The notes under the pieces: model-generated
What the model was told of the DNA's origin: nothing
Databases searched by the model: none
What the model saw: the letters and a program-made list of their open reading frames with translations, nothing else
In this document: piece by piece, positions 8,423 to 15,768 of the stretch
Position numbering within the stretch: the stretch's first letter is position 1
How the letters are laid out: each line of letters opens with the position of its first letter
Program-made: the position numbers and the translations under genes
Assembly: GCA_001803415.1 (NCBI GenBank)
Contig: MHDC01000025.1
Span: forward strand, 1 to 34,372
DNA from: Microgenomates group bacterium RBG_16_45_19
Lineage (GTDB): Bacteria > Patescibacteriota > Microgenomatia > UBA1400 > RBG-16-45-19
Length of the DNA stretch: 34,372 bases
Direction of reading: 5' to 3'

Positions 8423-8433
8423 GGTATTATACC
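8423..8433. promoter_or_regulatory. Near-palindromic divergent -10 element
   Basis: The sequence GGTATTATACC is palindromic except at its centre. On the plus strand it gives the extended -10 TGGTATTAT, six bases before the ATG at 8437, implying a leaderless mRNA. On the minus strand it gives a consensus TATAAT 22 bases before the DUF4446 ATG, implying a leader of about 15 nt. Neither side has a good -35. Inferred from consensus and spacing. Confidence 0.5.
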
Positions 8434-8436
8434 TTC

Positions 8437-8667
8437 ATGGCAAAGAGAAGAACTCGGAAAGATAAAGTTCAAGCCAGGCATAGCCTCAGTTATACCTGGC
8501 AGCAGACGACTCCGTTGGAACCTCAAGTCTATGATAACCGATTAAAGCCGACCCAGCTACCGCAAACCGCGACTCGGTTAATCCAACAAGATTTGGGTAA
8601 AAGTCTTCTAATCGCCCTACTGATTATCCTAATAGAAATGGCTATTTTTTGGGTTGACCAACGATGA
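8437..8667 (+). CDS. Small C-terminally anchored membrane protein
   Basis: I do not recognise this 76-residue protein. It begins with a very basic stretch (MAKRRTRKDK), has a polar middle without cysteines, and ends in one membrane helix (SLLIALLIILIEMAIFWV) followed by DQR. It would sit as a tail-anchored protein with the basic end in the cytoplasm. Its stop overlaps the ATG of the zinc-ribbon gene (ATGA), so the two are translationally coupled. The start lies six bases after an extended -10 box and has no Shine-Dalgarno sequence. Promoter placement and tight coupling argue that it is real. Confidence 0.6.
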   Translation: MAKRRTRKDKVQARHSLSYTWQQTTPLEPQVYDNRLKPTQLPQTATRLIQQDLGKSLLIALLIILIEMAIFWVDQR

Positions 8668-8840
8668 TTTTTTACTGTCCTAATTGCCAGCAAGAAGTGG
8701 AGGCTATGGTCCGAGAAACGTTAACGACCAAGAATCAGCGTCTGGCTTATAAAGCCAATTGCCCCCGGTGCGGTCAAGACTTATCCGAATTTATGCCACC
8801 AACGACCGCGACAACTCCCCCAGCCAAAGGTGAAACCTAA
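8664..8840 (+). CDS. 58-aa zinc-ribbon protein (absent from ORF track)
   Basis: The reading frame from the ATG at 8664 encodes 58 residues beginning MIFYCPNCQQEVEAM. It contains two CxxC pairs, CPNC at residues 5-8 and CPRC at about 33-36, the pattern of a single zinc ribbon, then a Pro/Thr-rich tail ending PPAKGET. It overlaps the preceding gene by ATGA and is followed two bases later by the aminopeptidase ATG, so it sits inside a coupled rightward operon. Its partner could be nucleic acid or protein; the sequence does not say. The four spaced cysteines and the coupling support a real gene. Confidence 0.7.
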   Translation: MIFYCPNCQQEVEAMVRETLTTKNQRLAYKANCPRCGQDLSEFMPPTTATTPPAKGET

Positions 8841-8842
8841 AA

Positions 8843-10042
8843 ATGTATAAACCCGACCGCTTCATATTGCAAAAATATGCTGATCTACTGGTGAATTTTG
8901 CCTTAAACTCCGGCCGGGGGGTCAAACCGGGTGAGGTAGTCCAAGTCCTGGTACCCGATGTGGCCAAACCATTCTATGGCGCTTTACAGCGATCAATTCT
9001 TCAAGCCAAGGCCATGCCACTCATGCGCCTCTTAGCCACCGGTTTTGAACGAGACTACTTTAATTTAGCCAATCAAGAGCAACTCAAATTTTTTCCCAAA
9101 GCTTACCTTAAAGCACGAGTTAAATTGCTGGATCATACCATCAGCATTTTGGCTGACAAGGATCTGAAGGCTTTAAGACGGGTACCGCCGGCAAAAATCA
9201 TGACCCATGCCGAAGCCCAGAAGCCTTACCGCATCTGGTTATTCGACAAGGAGTACGAGGGTAAATTTACCTGGACAGTTGCCCTTTACGGGACACCGGC
9301 TATGGCTAAAGAAGCTAATTTAAGTTTAACTGATTATTGGCAAGAAATTATTCGAGCTTGCTATTTAGACGATGAGCAGCCGGTGAAGCAATGGCAGCGG
9401 CTAGAGACCGAGATCAAGCGGCTAACCCGCCGGCTGAATCAATTAGAGATTGAAACGATCAAAATTACTGGTGAGGGGGTCAATTTGACCATCAGTCTAG
9501 GCCAACAACGTCGCTTTATTGGTGGCGGTGGCCGGAACATCCCTAGTTATGAAATTTTCACCAGCCCGGATTGGCGGGGGACCGAGGGCGAGATCAGCTT
9601 TAATCAACCCCTGTACCGCTATGGTAACCTGATTCAAGGAATTACTTTATATTTTCACCAAGGCAAAGTGGTCAAAGCCACGGCTAAACAAGGTCAAAAT
9701 TTGCTGAGGGAAATGCTGAAAAGGCCGAATGCTAATAAAATTGGCGAGTTCAGCTTGACGGATAAGCGCTTTTCCCGTATCCGCCACTTCATGGCTAATA
9801 CTTTATTCGATGAAAATATCGGCGGCAGTCAGGGTAATAGCCATATTGCGTTGGGTATGTCTTACAAAGACGCGTTTGCCGGCAATCCCAAGCAGTTAGG
9901 AACGAAACTAGCAAAAAGCTTGGGTTTTGTGGATTCGGGTGAACATTGTGATATAGTCAGCACCAATAAACGCCAAGTCGATGTCCGCTTGGTTAAGGGT
10001 CGATGGTTGACCATTTACGCGGACGGTTCTTTCTTGATTTGA
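8843..10042 (+). CDS. M29 family aminopeptidase
   Basis: This is a thermophilic-type (AmpS/AmpT/PepS) metallo-aminopeptidase that removes N-terminal residues from peptides in the cytoplasm. The N-terminal half carries the usual KYADLLVNFALNSGRGVKPGEVV opening. The catalytic half shows NIPSYEIFTSPDWRGTEGEISFN near residue 230, GEFSLTDKRF near 298, the NSHIALGMSYKDAF block near 330, and EHCDIVS near 372. These supply the Glu, His, Tyr and H-x-D ligands of the two-metal site. The length of 399 is normal. It starts two bases after the zinc-ribbon stop. No signal peptide is present. Confidence 0.88.
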   Translation: MYKPDRFILQKYADLLVNFALNSGRGVKPGEVVQVLVPDVAKPFYGALQRSILQAKAMPLMRLLATGFERDYFNLANQEQLKFFPKAYLKARVKLLDHTISILADKDLKALRRVPPAKIMTHAEAQKPYRIWLFDKEYEGKFTWTVALYGTPAMAKEANLSLTDYWQEIIRACYLDDEQPVKQWQRLETEIKRLTRRLNQLEIETIKITGEGVNLTISLGQQRRFIGGGGRNIPSYEIFTSPDWRGTEGEISFNQPLYRYGNLIQGITLYFHQGKVVKATAKQGQNLLREMLKRPNANKIGEFSLTDKRFSRIRHFMANTLFDENIGGSQGNSHIALGMSYKDAFAGNPKQLGTKLAKSLGFVDSGEHCDIVSTNKRQVDVRLVKGRWLTIYADGSFLI

Positions 10043-10068
10043 CGATAACCTAGCTGATTAAGTATCCT
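10039..10068 (+). promoter_or_regulatory. Promoter for the orphan gene at 10075
   Basis: TTGACG and TATCCT are separated by 18 bp, and the -10 box is followed by six bases and the ATG at 10075. The -35 box overlaps the stop codon of the aminopeptidase gene. The geometry implies transcription starting at the start codon, which agrees with the absence of a Shine-Dalgarno sequence. Confidence 0.5.
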
Positions 10069-10074
10069 TAGAGT

Positions 10075-10473
10075 ATGCGGCAGGTATTGCAGGTGCTGGC
10101 TTTGAGTTTATTACTGATCGGACTGTATTATGTTTATCACCGGACGCCAGTGGTAAGGGATTACTATCTTTGTTATGACCGGGCTTACCAAGTTTACGAC
10201 GAAAAAGGGATGATTATCCGTCGGGCTAACTTAGGTGATGCAGCCATCTGTCTGGAGCGAAAGGCGATAATCCTTCAAGGTTTAGAGTGTATGACGGTGA
10301 TAGACCAGGAAAATCCGATGGGATTAAAAGAGCGACAACGGCTGCAAACTTTAGCCCGGTCAATGCTCTGGGGACCAAAGGATATCACCCAAATGGTCAA
10401 GGAACACAACCAAAAATGTACTGCCCTAAAGACCATGATTAAGTTTGACCCCAGATTAAAGGTGTGGTTTTAA
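10075..10473 (+). CDS. Orphan membrane-anchored protein with four cysteines
   Basis: I do not recognise this 132-residue protein. Residues 5-21 form a membrane helix (LQVLALSLLLIGLYYVY), after which the chain is soluble and probably external. It has four cysteines, in YYLCYD, AAICLE, GLECMT and NQKCTA, enough for two disulfides if exported. The repeated tyrosines around residue 40 and the helical C-terminal half (KERQRLQTLARSML) give no family hint. It has its own promoter-like element upstream. Its stop lies just before the endonuclease IV ATG, so the two are likely co-transcribed. Confidence 0.6.
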   Translation: MRQVLQVLALSLLLIGLYYVYHRTPVVRDYYLCYDRAYQVYDEKGMIIRRANLGDAAICLERKAIILQGLECMTVIDQENPMGLKERQRLQTLARSMLWGPKDITQMVKEHNQKCTALKTMIKFDPRLKVWF

Positions 10474-10478
10474 AATTT

Positions 10479-11354
10479 ATGTGGTATGGAGCCCATGTCT
10501 CAATTGCCGGCGGAATTGATCAAGGAATACGTCGAGGCGAAGACTTAGGCTGTACGGCCATCCAAACATTTGGCGGGTCACCGCGAACCATTAATTTCAC
10601 CCCAATCGCCCCGACCGTCGTTGCCCACTATCAGCAACTAAAAACCAAAAGTCGGATCAAAGTCCATATCCTTCATGGTGTCTATCTCATCAACTTGGCC
10701 AGCGAGAAAGCCGAATACTTGCAAGCCTGTGTGGCTAACCTGATTTGCTACCAAAAGTTAGCTTATGATCTGGGCGCTTTAGGAACCGTGTTTCATGTCG
10801 GCAGTCATAAAGGTTTAGGTTTTGAAGCAGTCGCCGATCAAGTCGGTGCAGCTTTAACCCAAGTGATTAAAGCCTCACCCCCAGACGTGGACTTAATCCT
10901 GGAAAATACCGCCGGTCAAAACGGAGCCATCGGAGCAGCTTATTCAGAATTAGCCTCTTTGAGAGATAGAGTTGAGAGACAAGGAGCGGCGGGACACCGC
11001 TTAGCCATTGGCTTAGACACCCAACATGCCTTTGGGGCCGGTTATGATTTAAGAAAAATGGCCGAAGTGGAGCGGTTAGTGAATGATATTGATCAAACTT
11101 GGGGCCTGGAAGCTCTTAAAGTCATCCACGTTAATGATTCGCAAGTTGGCTGTGGCACCAAGAAAGACCGTCACGCTAACCTTGGTCAAGGGGAAATCGG
11201 TTTAGCTAGTTTAGGGCAGACCATCAACCATCCTAAGTTACAGAGTAAGCCTTTGATCTTGGAAGTACCCGGAGATGATCATAGCGGTCCCAGACGAGAA
11301 GATGTGGCTAACTTAAAACAATTATTGAGCAATAAAGATGAAAACATGGAGTAA
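10479..11354 (+). CDS. nfo: Endonuclease IV (AP endonuclease)
   Basis: This TIM-barrel enzyme cuts DNA 5' to abasic sites in base-excision repair, using three zinc ions. All expected metal ligands are visible in order: GAHVS near the start, LHGVYL, FHVGSHKG, LENTAG, GLDTQHAFGAGYD, VIHVNDS, DRHANLGQGEIG and LEVPGDD. The track starts at a GTG at 10464 that overlaps the previous stop. The ATG at 10479 is preferred because MWYGAHVSIAGG matches the usual family start. The length of 291 is normal. It overlaps the next orphan gene by 17 bases, consistent with an operon. Confidence 0.95.
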   Translation: MWYGAHVSIAGGIDQGIRRGEDLGCTAIQTFGGSPRTINFTPIAPTVVAHYQQLKTKSRIKVHILHGVYLINLASEKAEYLQACVANLICYQKLAYDLGALGTVFHVGSHKGLGFEAVADQVGAALTQVIKASPPDVDLILENTAGQNGAIGAAYSELASLRDRVERQGAAGHRLAIGLDTQHAFGAGYDLRKMAEVERLVNDIDQTWGLEALKVIHVNDSQVGCGTKKDRHANLGQGEIGLASLGQTINHPKLQSKPLILEVPGDDHSGPRREDVANLKQLLSNKDENME

Positions 11355-11937
11355 AAGCAAACGCCTGAAAGTGACGGCAGCGGCCAGTCTAATCATTCTG
11401 ATCGCGGCAGTGGCTAGCGGCAGTCTGCTTTATGGAATCAGTCGAACCTTAAACTTAACCGAAAGCCGCTCCTTAAAAGCGTTAAGCTTAAAGTATGCTC
11501 AGAGTGACCCGGAACTGATGGTGGTTTACCTTCAAGATCAACAACAAGCTCATTGCACCGCTCAAACTTTAGGTTTGACCATGACTTATCTAGCCCCGCT
11601 TAAATTATGGGAAAATAGCCAAATCGGTGAGTGTCAATTTGGCTTAACGAGCTATCGGGGTCAGCCTCCCCGAGTTTATTTATCTAAAAAAGAGACAGCC
11701 AAAAGCTTACTAATTGAGCAGCTGACCCTAAGCCTGAAAAGTCCGGAGACAAATAGTTTAGCCCATGACCAGTTTGAGGTGACCAGCATTTGGGGGGAAC
11801 GGGATGGCCGGCCATACCAAGCTTACGTCTTAGCAAGTACCACCGAACAAGCTTATTTAGTGGAATATTATCCGGCTGATCCGGCCGGATTGACTGCGGT
11901 CAAAGAGTTGGTTAAAAGCCTGAGGTCCCGGAATTAA
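11338..11937 (+). CDS. Orphan signal-anchored protein
   Basis: This 199-residue protein is not recognised. A basic N-terminus (KTWSKSKRLK) precedes one membrane helix (AAASLIILIAAVASGSLLYGI), so the rest is probably exported. It contains two cysteines, in AHCTAQ and GECQFG. The C-terminal two-thirds alternates strands and helices and ends with PADPAGLTAVKELVKSLRSRN. The start lies inside the endonuclease IV gene, so the two are coupled. It converges on a small leftward gene and overlaps its 3' end by 26 bases. No specific function can be assigned. Confidence 0.6.
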   Translation: MKTWSKSKRLKVTAAASLIILIAAVASGSLLYGISRTLNLTESRSLKALSLKYAQSDPELMVVYLQDQQQAHCTAQTLGLTMTYLAPLKLWENSQIGECQFGLTSYRGQPPRVYLSKKETAKSLLIEQLTLSLKSPETNSLAHDQFEVTSIWGERDGRPYQAYVLASTTEQAYLVEYYPADPAGLTAVKELVKSLRSRN

Positions 11938-12112
11938 GTTGTTGTTGATAGCCGGTGACGGCAGTTTCCAGACGATTAAGGGATTGATTGATAGTATCCA
12001 GATTTTGGGGTCCGGTGGTCGGGCTGAAGAGACCCAAAGGGTGAGCCAGAAAAAACCAGTAATATAAACCAATTAGGAGCATAAAACCGAGAAGGAGAGC
12101 CAAGAGACGCAT
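11912..12112 (-). CDS. Small membrane-anchored orphan
   Basis: The track's start at 12118 is TTG; the ATG at 12112 is preferred and gives 66 residues. An N-terminal membrane helix (LLALLLGFMLLIGLYYWFF) is followed by a short polar tail that reads as a coiled coil (LDTINQSLNRLETAVTGYQQQL). It starts ten bases after the stop of the upstream leftward orphan and is likely co-transcribed with it. The codon frame is preferred over the overlapping 71-aa ORF at 11857-12072, which lacks a coherent hydrophobic N-terminus. Function unknown. Confidence 0.5.
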   Translation of the reverse strand: MRLLALLLGFMLLIGLYYWFFLAHPLGLFSPTTGPQNLDTINQSLNRLETAVTGYQQQLNSGTSGF

Positions 12113-12122
12113 AGACAATCAA

Positions 12123-12869
12123 CTAGGGTTGATTAGGCAGGCAAAGAATATTAGATATGGTGATCGGCCGGTTTAGATAATAATCGTTACAGCTAAACGG
12201 CGGGGCAGTCATATAGCCAGGCAACGGAGTGGGAGTTAAGGGATTGGGCGGTAGAGTGGGGGTGATGCCTGGTAAGTAAGAGGTAGTGGGGGTGGGACTA
12301 GCACCGGGAGGGGCGGTGGGGACAATGGTAGTCGGTTGAGGGATAGGGGTGGGGGCAAAGGTATCGTTACCGAGATCCTCAAGATTATCAAGGATATCAT
12401 CCAGATCTGAATCGCCCGAACCACCGCCAGTAATGGTGTAAGTATAAGTGCCCATATTGGTTTCAACGATCAGGGTGTAATTGCCTCGACCACGAAGATT
12501 TAGCTGCCATAATTTCATGTTTTTGGCGATATCATCAAGCAAACTATTGACCCGACCAAAGCCCTGGAGGCCGGATTTTATTAGGTTCATATCGGCATCG
12601 TAGAGATTGACCGTACCATCAGCGAGGATTTCCAAATACTCCAGACCATTGGGACCCAGGCGTTTAAGCAGCACCCGTTTGACCTGATGTTGGGTGGGGG
12701 TAGTCGGGGGAGTGTAGCGCAACTCTTGGTTGAGTAGCATTTGCTGACGGGCTCGATAGGCAAAACCGTAGGCCAGTAAACCAATCACCACCAGGCAAGC
12801 CAAAAAAATGAGACCGACGACCAACAGGCTCTTGGGAGTCAAGCCGAGTCTTATTTTCGGGGCAGGCAT
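12123..12869 (-). CDS. Surface-anchored orphan with Pro/Thr-rich stalk
   Basis: This is a 248-residue protein I do not recognise. One membrane helix at residues 14-37 (LLVVGLIFLACLVVIGLLAYGF) is followed by a folded region of about 100 residues with repeated strand patterns (YLEILADGTVNLYDADMN, NYTLIVETNMGTYTYTITGG). A long Pro/Thr-rich stalk (residues about 165-220) comes next, and the tail contains two cysteines (SCNDYY and ILCLP). The arrangement suggests an outward-facing surface protein. A promoter with TTACCA, 17 bp and TAGAGT lies directly upstream, with the ATG six bases after the -10 box. Confidence 0.6.
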   Translation of the reverse strand: MPAPKIRLGLTPKSLLVVGLIFLACLVVIGLLAYGFAYRARQQMLLNQELRYTPPTTPTQHQVKRVLLKRLGPNGLEYLEILADGTVNLYDADMNLIKSGLQGFGRVNSLLDDIAKNMKLWQLNLRGRGNYTLIVETNMGTYTYTITGGGSGDSDLDDILDNLEDLGNDTFAPTPIPQPTTIVPTAPPGASPTPTTSYLPGITPTLPPNPLTPTPLPGYMTAPPFSCNDYYLNRPITISNILCLPNQP

Positions 12870-12875
12870 ACTCTT

Positions 12876-12904
12876 ACTCTAACAGGAATTTTTTTCGTTG
12901 GTAA
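12876..12904 (-). promoter_or_regulatory. Promoter for the surface orphan at 12869
   Basis: The minus strand reads TTACCA, a 17-bp spacer, TAGAGT, then exactly six bases to the ATG. The -35 matches the consensus at four of six positions and the -10 at four of six. The spacing implies a leaderless mRNA; no Shine-Dalgarno sequence is present. Confidence 0.45.
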
Positions 12905-12921
12905 GGGATAAGCCAAACAGC

Positions 12922-12956
12922 AAAAACCCCCCTTCTCTATTTTTCAAGAAGGAGAG
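12922..12956 (-). terminator. Intrinsic terminator after the prepilin gene
   Basis: On the minus strand CTCCTTCT pairs with AGAAGGGG (one G-U pair) around a ten-base loop, and a run of T follows immediately. It lies 24 bases past the prepilin stop codon. This is the clearest Rho-independent terminator in the window. Confidence 0.8.
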
Positions 12957-12979
12957 TTATGCTCTAACGCTCTTTGGCG

Positions 12980-13438
12980 TCAACGTTGAACCATGATGGT
13001 TTGGCCAGGATTAAGCTCGGAAGCGGCCGTAGCCACCAGGCGATTGTTGGCATCAATATGCAAGAAGTAAAGGGTGTTGGCTTGGGATGAAGTCGGACCC
13101 GGATCTTCGGGAATAGCGGGCATATAAGTGGGGACTAGATCGGAGGCCAAGTCAAGTCCGGCGGTACCGGCATCAGTGGGGACGGTGGTAATCTTAGGAT
13201 TACCGCTAATATCCTCAGGGAAATTACCTTCGTGTTCAGTGCTGTACTGATAGAGCGAATTAGTAACGGCGTATAAGTCGGCACGCCGTTGAGTATCACG
13301 AGCGGAGGCAAATTGACGACTGGGATTGACAGCCACCAAGACCACTGCAATTAAAATACCCAAAATACCGATAACGACTAAGAGTTCAATCAGTGTGAAA
13401 CCTTTTTGCCAGGCGGGCACAAGTTTCCTTATGGACAT
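12980..13438 (-). CDS. Type IV prepilin-like protein
   Basis: This is a pilin subunit or pseudopilin. A 12-residue basic leader ends in QKG before the class III signal FTLIELLVVIGILGILIAVVLVAV, where a prepilin peptidase would cut after Gly and N-methylate Phe; the Glu at +5 is present. The rest resembles GspG-type pseudopilins (ARDTQRRADLYAVTNSLYQYSTEHEGNFPEDI). The track starts at 13459, but the ATG at 13438 has a strong GGGGGGTG upstream and gives 152 residues. It is transcribed alone from a strong promoter and ends at an intrinsic terminator, apart from the pilB-pilO run. No prepilin peptidase is in the window. Confidence 0.85.
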   Translation of the reverse strand: MSIRKLVPAWQKGFTLIELLVVIGILGILIAVVLVAVNPSRQFASARDTQRRADLYAVTNSLYQYSTEHEGNFPEDISGNPKITTVPTDAGTAGLDLASDLVPTYMPAIPEDPGPTSSQANTLYFLHIDANNRLVATAASELNPGQTIMVQR

Positions 13439-13509
13439 ATGGGTTTCACCCCCCTTCATTTGCCATCACTATCAGGGAAATAATCTTATATCCAGATGGC
13501 AGTACTTTA

Positions 13510-13539
13510 ACTATAGCGAGGTCAAGAAGCTCCTGTCAA
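13510..13539 (-). promoter_or_regulatory. Strong promoter for the prepilin gene
   Basis: The minus strand shows a perfect TTGACA, an 18-bp spacer and TATAGT, with the prepilin ATG about 70 bases downstream. The -35 box overlaps the stop codon of the preceding 70-aa ORF. This is the best consensus promoter in the window, consistent with an abundant structural subunit. Confidence 0.65.
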
Positions 13540-13748
13540 TCTGAGTTTGTCTGATTGTTAACCAGGTTTAAGGCGTCGATAATCGTAGTCTCGGCGGGAG
13601 TCGAGGACGGCGGTAAGGTTTGAGGCTGGCGGCTGAGTAACCAAGCGACGCGACCAAGGTGAAGCAGAGTCAGACTCAGTAAACCCACCCCAATCACCGT
13701 AATGAGGAGATTTAGAGAGAATTTACGGGTTAAAGGTATCAGCCACAT
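13536..13748 (-). CDS. Small membrane protein downstream of pilO
   Basis: A 70-residue protein with one membrane helix (LLITVIGVGLLSLTLLHLGRVAWLL) after a basic N-terminus, then a Pro/Ser/Thr-rich segment and a short helix ending NNQTNSD. It overlaps the 3' end of pilO by 26 bases, so it is coupled to the pilus operon. By position it could correspond to a reduced PilP-like or minor pilus component, but no sequence motif supports that. Moderate confidence that it is a real gene; function unknown. Confidence 0.5.
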   Translation of the reverse strand: MWLIPLTRKFSLNLLITVIGVGLLSLTLLHLGRVAWLLSRQPQTLPPSSTPAETTIIDALNLVNNQTNSD

Positions 13749-14289
13749 AAAGCCTGACAGTGAGCATCACTTCAGCCAAGTCAGTTTGCCCAGGTGAGGT
13801 GATCAACTCCAAATTAGTAATTTCTAATATATACGGTAGACGCTCGAACTGCCGTAAGAAAATAATAGCATTCATGGGGGTGGTCGTCAGTTTGATAGTC
13901 AAGGGAATGACTTGACGGTTAGCCACTATAACCGGTTTAGAGGCACCCAATTTAACCACGCCTTGGGGATCGACGGCCGAGACTACTTGCTCGATATCTT
14001 GAAGGACGTAGACAAAATCATCTTCGGTGGGAAAAACATAATCCAAAGCCGCTAAATCCGCCTGGTGGTTTAAAGCAAAATCCTGAAGCGATTGGCTACC
14101 CTCAGTGACCTGAGATAAATTCACCAACTCCTGCCGGGTCAGGGCGATTTTCTTGACTTGTTGATTGGTTAAGATAATTAACAAGCCAAGGATAACCGCG
14201 GTCAGGCCTAAAGCAGCGAAACTGATTAAGATAAAGATTTGGGCTAAATGGTGGTGATGGCGGGTTTTGGCTTCGACGGGTAGACTCAT
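13723..14289 (-). CDS. pilO: PilO-like type IV pilus assembly protein
   Basis: PilO is a bitopic inner-membrane protein that pairs with PilN to form the alignment ring of the pilus machine. A basic N-terminus with a natural HHHH run (residues 11-14) precedes one membrane helix (IFILISFAALGLTAVILGLLII), a coiled-coil stretch (QQVKKIALTRQELVNLSQ) and a ferredoxin-like C-terminal domain (VIPLTIKLTTTPMNAIIFLRQFERLPYILEITNLELI). The length of 188 fits the family. The start overlaps the pilM-pilN stop (ATGA). The PilO call relies on domain order and operon position as much as on sequence. Confidence 0.75.
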   Translation of the reverse strand: MSLPVEAKTRHHHHLAQIFILISFAALGLTAVILGLLIILTNQQVKKIALTRQELVNLSQVTEGSQSLQDFALNHQADLAALDYVFPTEDDFVYVLQDIEQVVSAVDPQGVVKLGASKPVIVANRQVIPLTIKLTTTPMNAIIFLRQFERLPYILEITNLELITSPGQTDLAEVMLTVRLYVADTFNP

Positions 14290-15710
14290 AAACTTGAAAC
14301 TAATTTGAGGTTTAAACTAAAAGTAACATTATCTATCGCTTCCAGAGCGGACAGTGGTAAACCAACCTGATCGATACCGGCCAACTGTTCCAGAGCGGTC
14401 TTATATTCGATTAAATCGGCCCGGGTTTGGGCGAGGCCGGTGAGAGTCAGGGTGTGGGAAGCGACGTCATAAGTGATATGGTGGAGCTGAATCGAGGGCG
14501 GCACAGTCCGGTAAAGTTCATCTAGAAGACTTTCAGGGCTGGTTTTTAAGGGAAATAAATTCAGATACTGGTGCGCATTTTGATTAATCTCGGCTAAATT
14601 TAAGCCCGCTAAATTGGGTTGACTGGCATTGGTTTGCAGGGCAGCGATTTGCCGGTTGATCGTCGTACCATAGACAACGGTGGCCAGCCACAAGACTGCG
14701 CACAGAACCAGACTGGGTAAAGCCAGCATCAGACCAGTAGTCAGACCGTGCTTGGCTTCGGCTTGCTTTAACTGAGCCACATATAAAGCTTGGAGTTCGG
14801 TGGGGAGTAAATTTATCGAGCGGTCATCAGGCGGCGGCAAGACATAAGTTTTGGCCGCAATGTAGGCTAAATGTAAAGCCGAGGTGACACCGGGGACAGT
14901 AAACAAGGTCAACGGCAGGCGAATAAATTGGGCTAAGTAGGTGACCATTTGGGGAGAAGCTTTTTCCCCAGTCAGATAAACCCGGACAGTTTGGTTGGCG
15001 CCACCTTTCTGTAAATATTTTTGGACCATGGCGGTAATGGATTGAGAGATCAGGGTCATGAGCGAAGGTAAATTGGTGGCTGGAGTCAGATTAAAAGTAC
15101 TCGTGGTCAGGGAAGTACCCCGGTAAACCAGAGTGACGCAGGCATTATTGGTTTCCAGTTCCAAAATTATCGCCTCCTCAGCTGGTTGAGTGGTAAGCAT
15201 GCGACTGATCGCCGAAGCTGAGGGTTCGAAACTGATGGGATAAAGACCGGCGTGTTCCAGACAAAGGCGCAGGTGGTCGAGTAGATTCTTGGGGACAGCC
15301 GTAACCAAGACCAGGGTGTAAGTGGTAGTTAACTCTAGCAGTTTCCAATCGACATAAATATCTTCTTTAGGAAAGGGGAAAATCTTATCTATTTGCCAAT
15401 TAACGGCTTCGGCGATTTCGTGTTTCATCAATTTGGGCAAGCGATACTGGCGGGAAAAGGCGTATTTTTCCGGGAAGCAAACAGCGACATAGGCTGAAGT
15501 GAAGCCGGCTTCGGTTTTAAGGCGCTGAAAGGCTTGAATTAAAGCCTGAGGATTGGTGATATCACTCTCTAAAATCGGCTGGGGGAAAATAATTTCGGCG
15601 GAACGGTTAATGGCGCCAGTCGAGGTCAAGGAGACCCCACGCACGGCGTTAGCGTGAATGGAGATACCGGCATGAACTTTTTTAGTAAAGGGTGAGTGAC
15701 CTGATACCAT
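14286..15710 (-). CDS. pilM: PilM-PilN fusion, pilus assembly protein
   Basis: Residues 1-320 form a PilM-type actin-like ATPase (GISIHANAVRGVSLT, FTSAYVAVCFPEKYAFSRQYRLP, EIAEAVNWQIDKIFPFPKEDIYVDW). A membrane helix near residues 330-352 (LALPSLVLCAVLWLATVVYG) and a PilN-type domain follow (LLDELYRTVPPSIQLHHITYDVASHTLTLTGLAQTRADLIEYKTALEQL). PilM and PilN are usually separate proteins, with PilM binding the cytoplasmic N-terminus of PilN; here they are one chain of 474 residues. The start is the ATG at 15710 with no clear Shine-Dalgarno sequence, 58 bases after pilC. It overlaps pilO by four bases. Confidence 0.85.
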   Translation of the reverse strand: MVSGHSPFTKKVHAGISIHANAVRGVSLTSTGAINRSAEIIFPQPILESDITNPQALIQAFQRLKTEAGFTSAYVAVCFPEKYAFSRQYRLPKLMKHEIAEAVNWQIDKIFPFPKEDIYVDWKLLELTTTYTLVLVTAVPKNLLDHLRLCLEHAGLYPISFEPSASAISRMLTTQPAEEAIILELETNNACVTLVYRGTSLTTSTFNLTPATNLPSLMTLISQSITAMVQKYLQKGGANQTVRVYLTGEKASPQMVTYLAQFIRLPLTLFTVPGVTSALHLAYIAAKTYVLPPPDDRSINLLPTELQALYVAQLKQAEAKHGLTTGLMLALPSLVLCAVLWLATVVYGTTINRQIAALQTNASQPNLAGLNLAEINQNAHQYLNLFPLKTSPESLLDELYRTVPPSIQLHHITYDVASHTLTLTGLAQTRADLIEYKTALEQLAGIDQVGLPLSALEAIDNVTFSLNLKLVSSL

Positions 15711-15768
15711 AAAGACAAGCCCGACAGGAGCGGGTTACCTTAAAGTGATCTAGTTTCCATGCTACCAT

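Noticed and set aside
11857-12072. 71-aa minus-strand ORF
   Set aside because: It overlaps the ORF at 11912-12112 in another frame; that frame has a clean N-terminal membrane helix and starts right after the upstream gene, so it is preferred.
12236-12466. 76-aa Pro/Leu-rich minus-strand ORF
   Set aside because: It is an alternative frame of the Pro/Thr stalk of the surface orphan; the composition is a by-product of that repeat-like region.
15711-15768. Terminator between pilC and pilM
   Set aside because: CCCG and CGGG can pair around seven bases but no T run follows, and the operon context suggests read-through.
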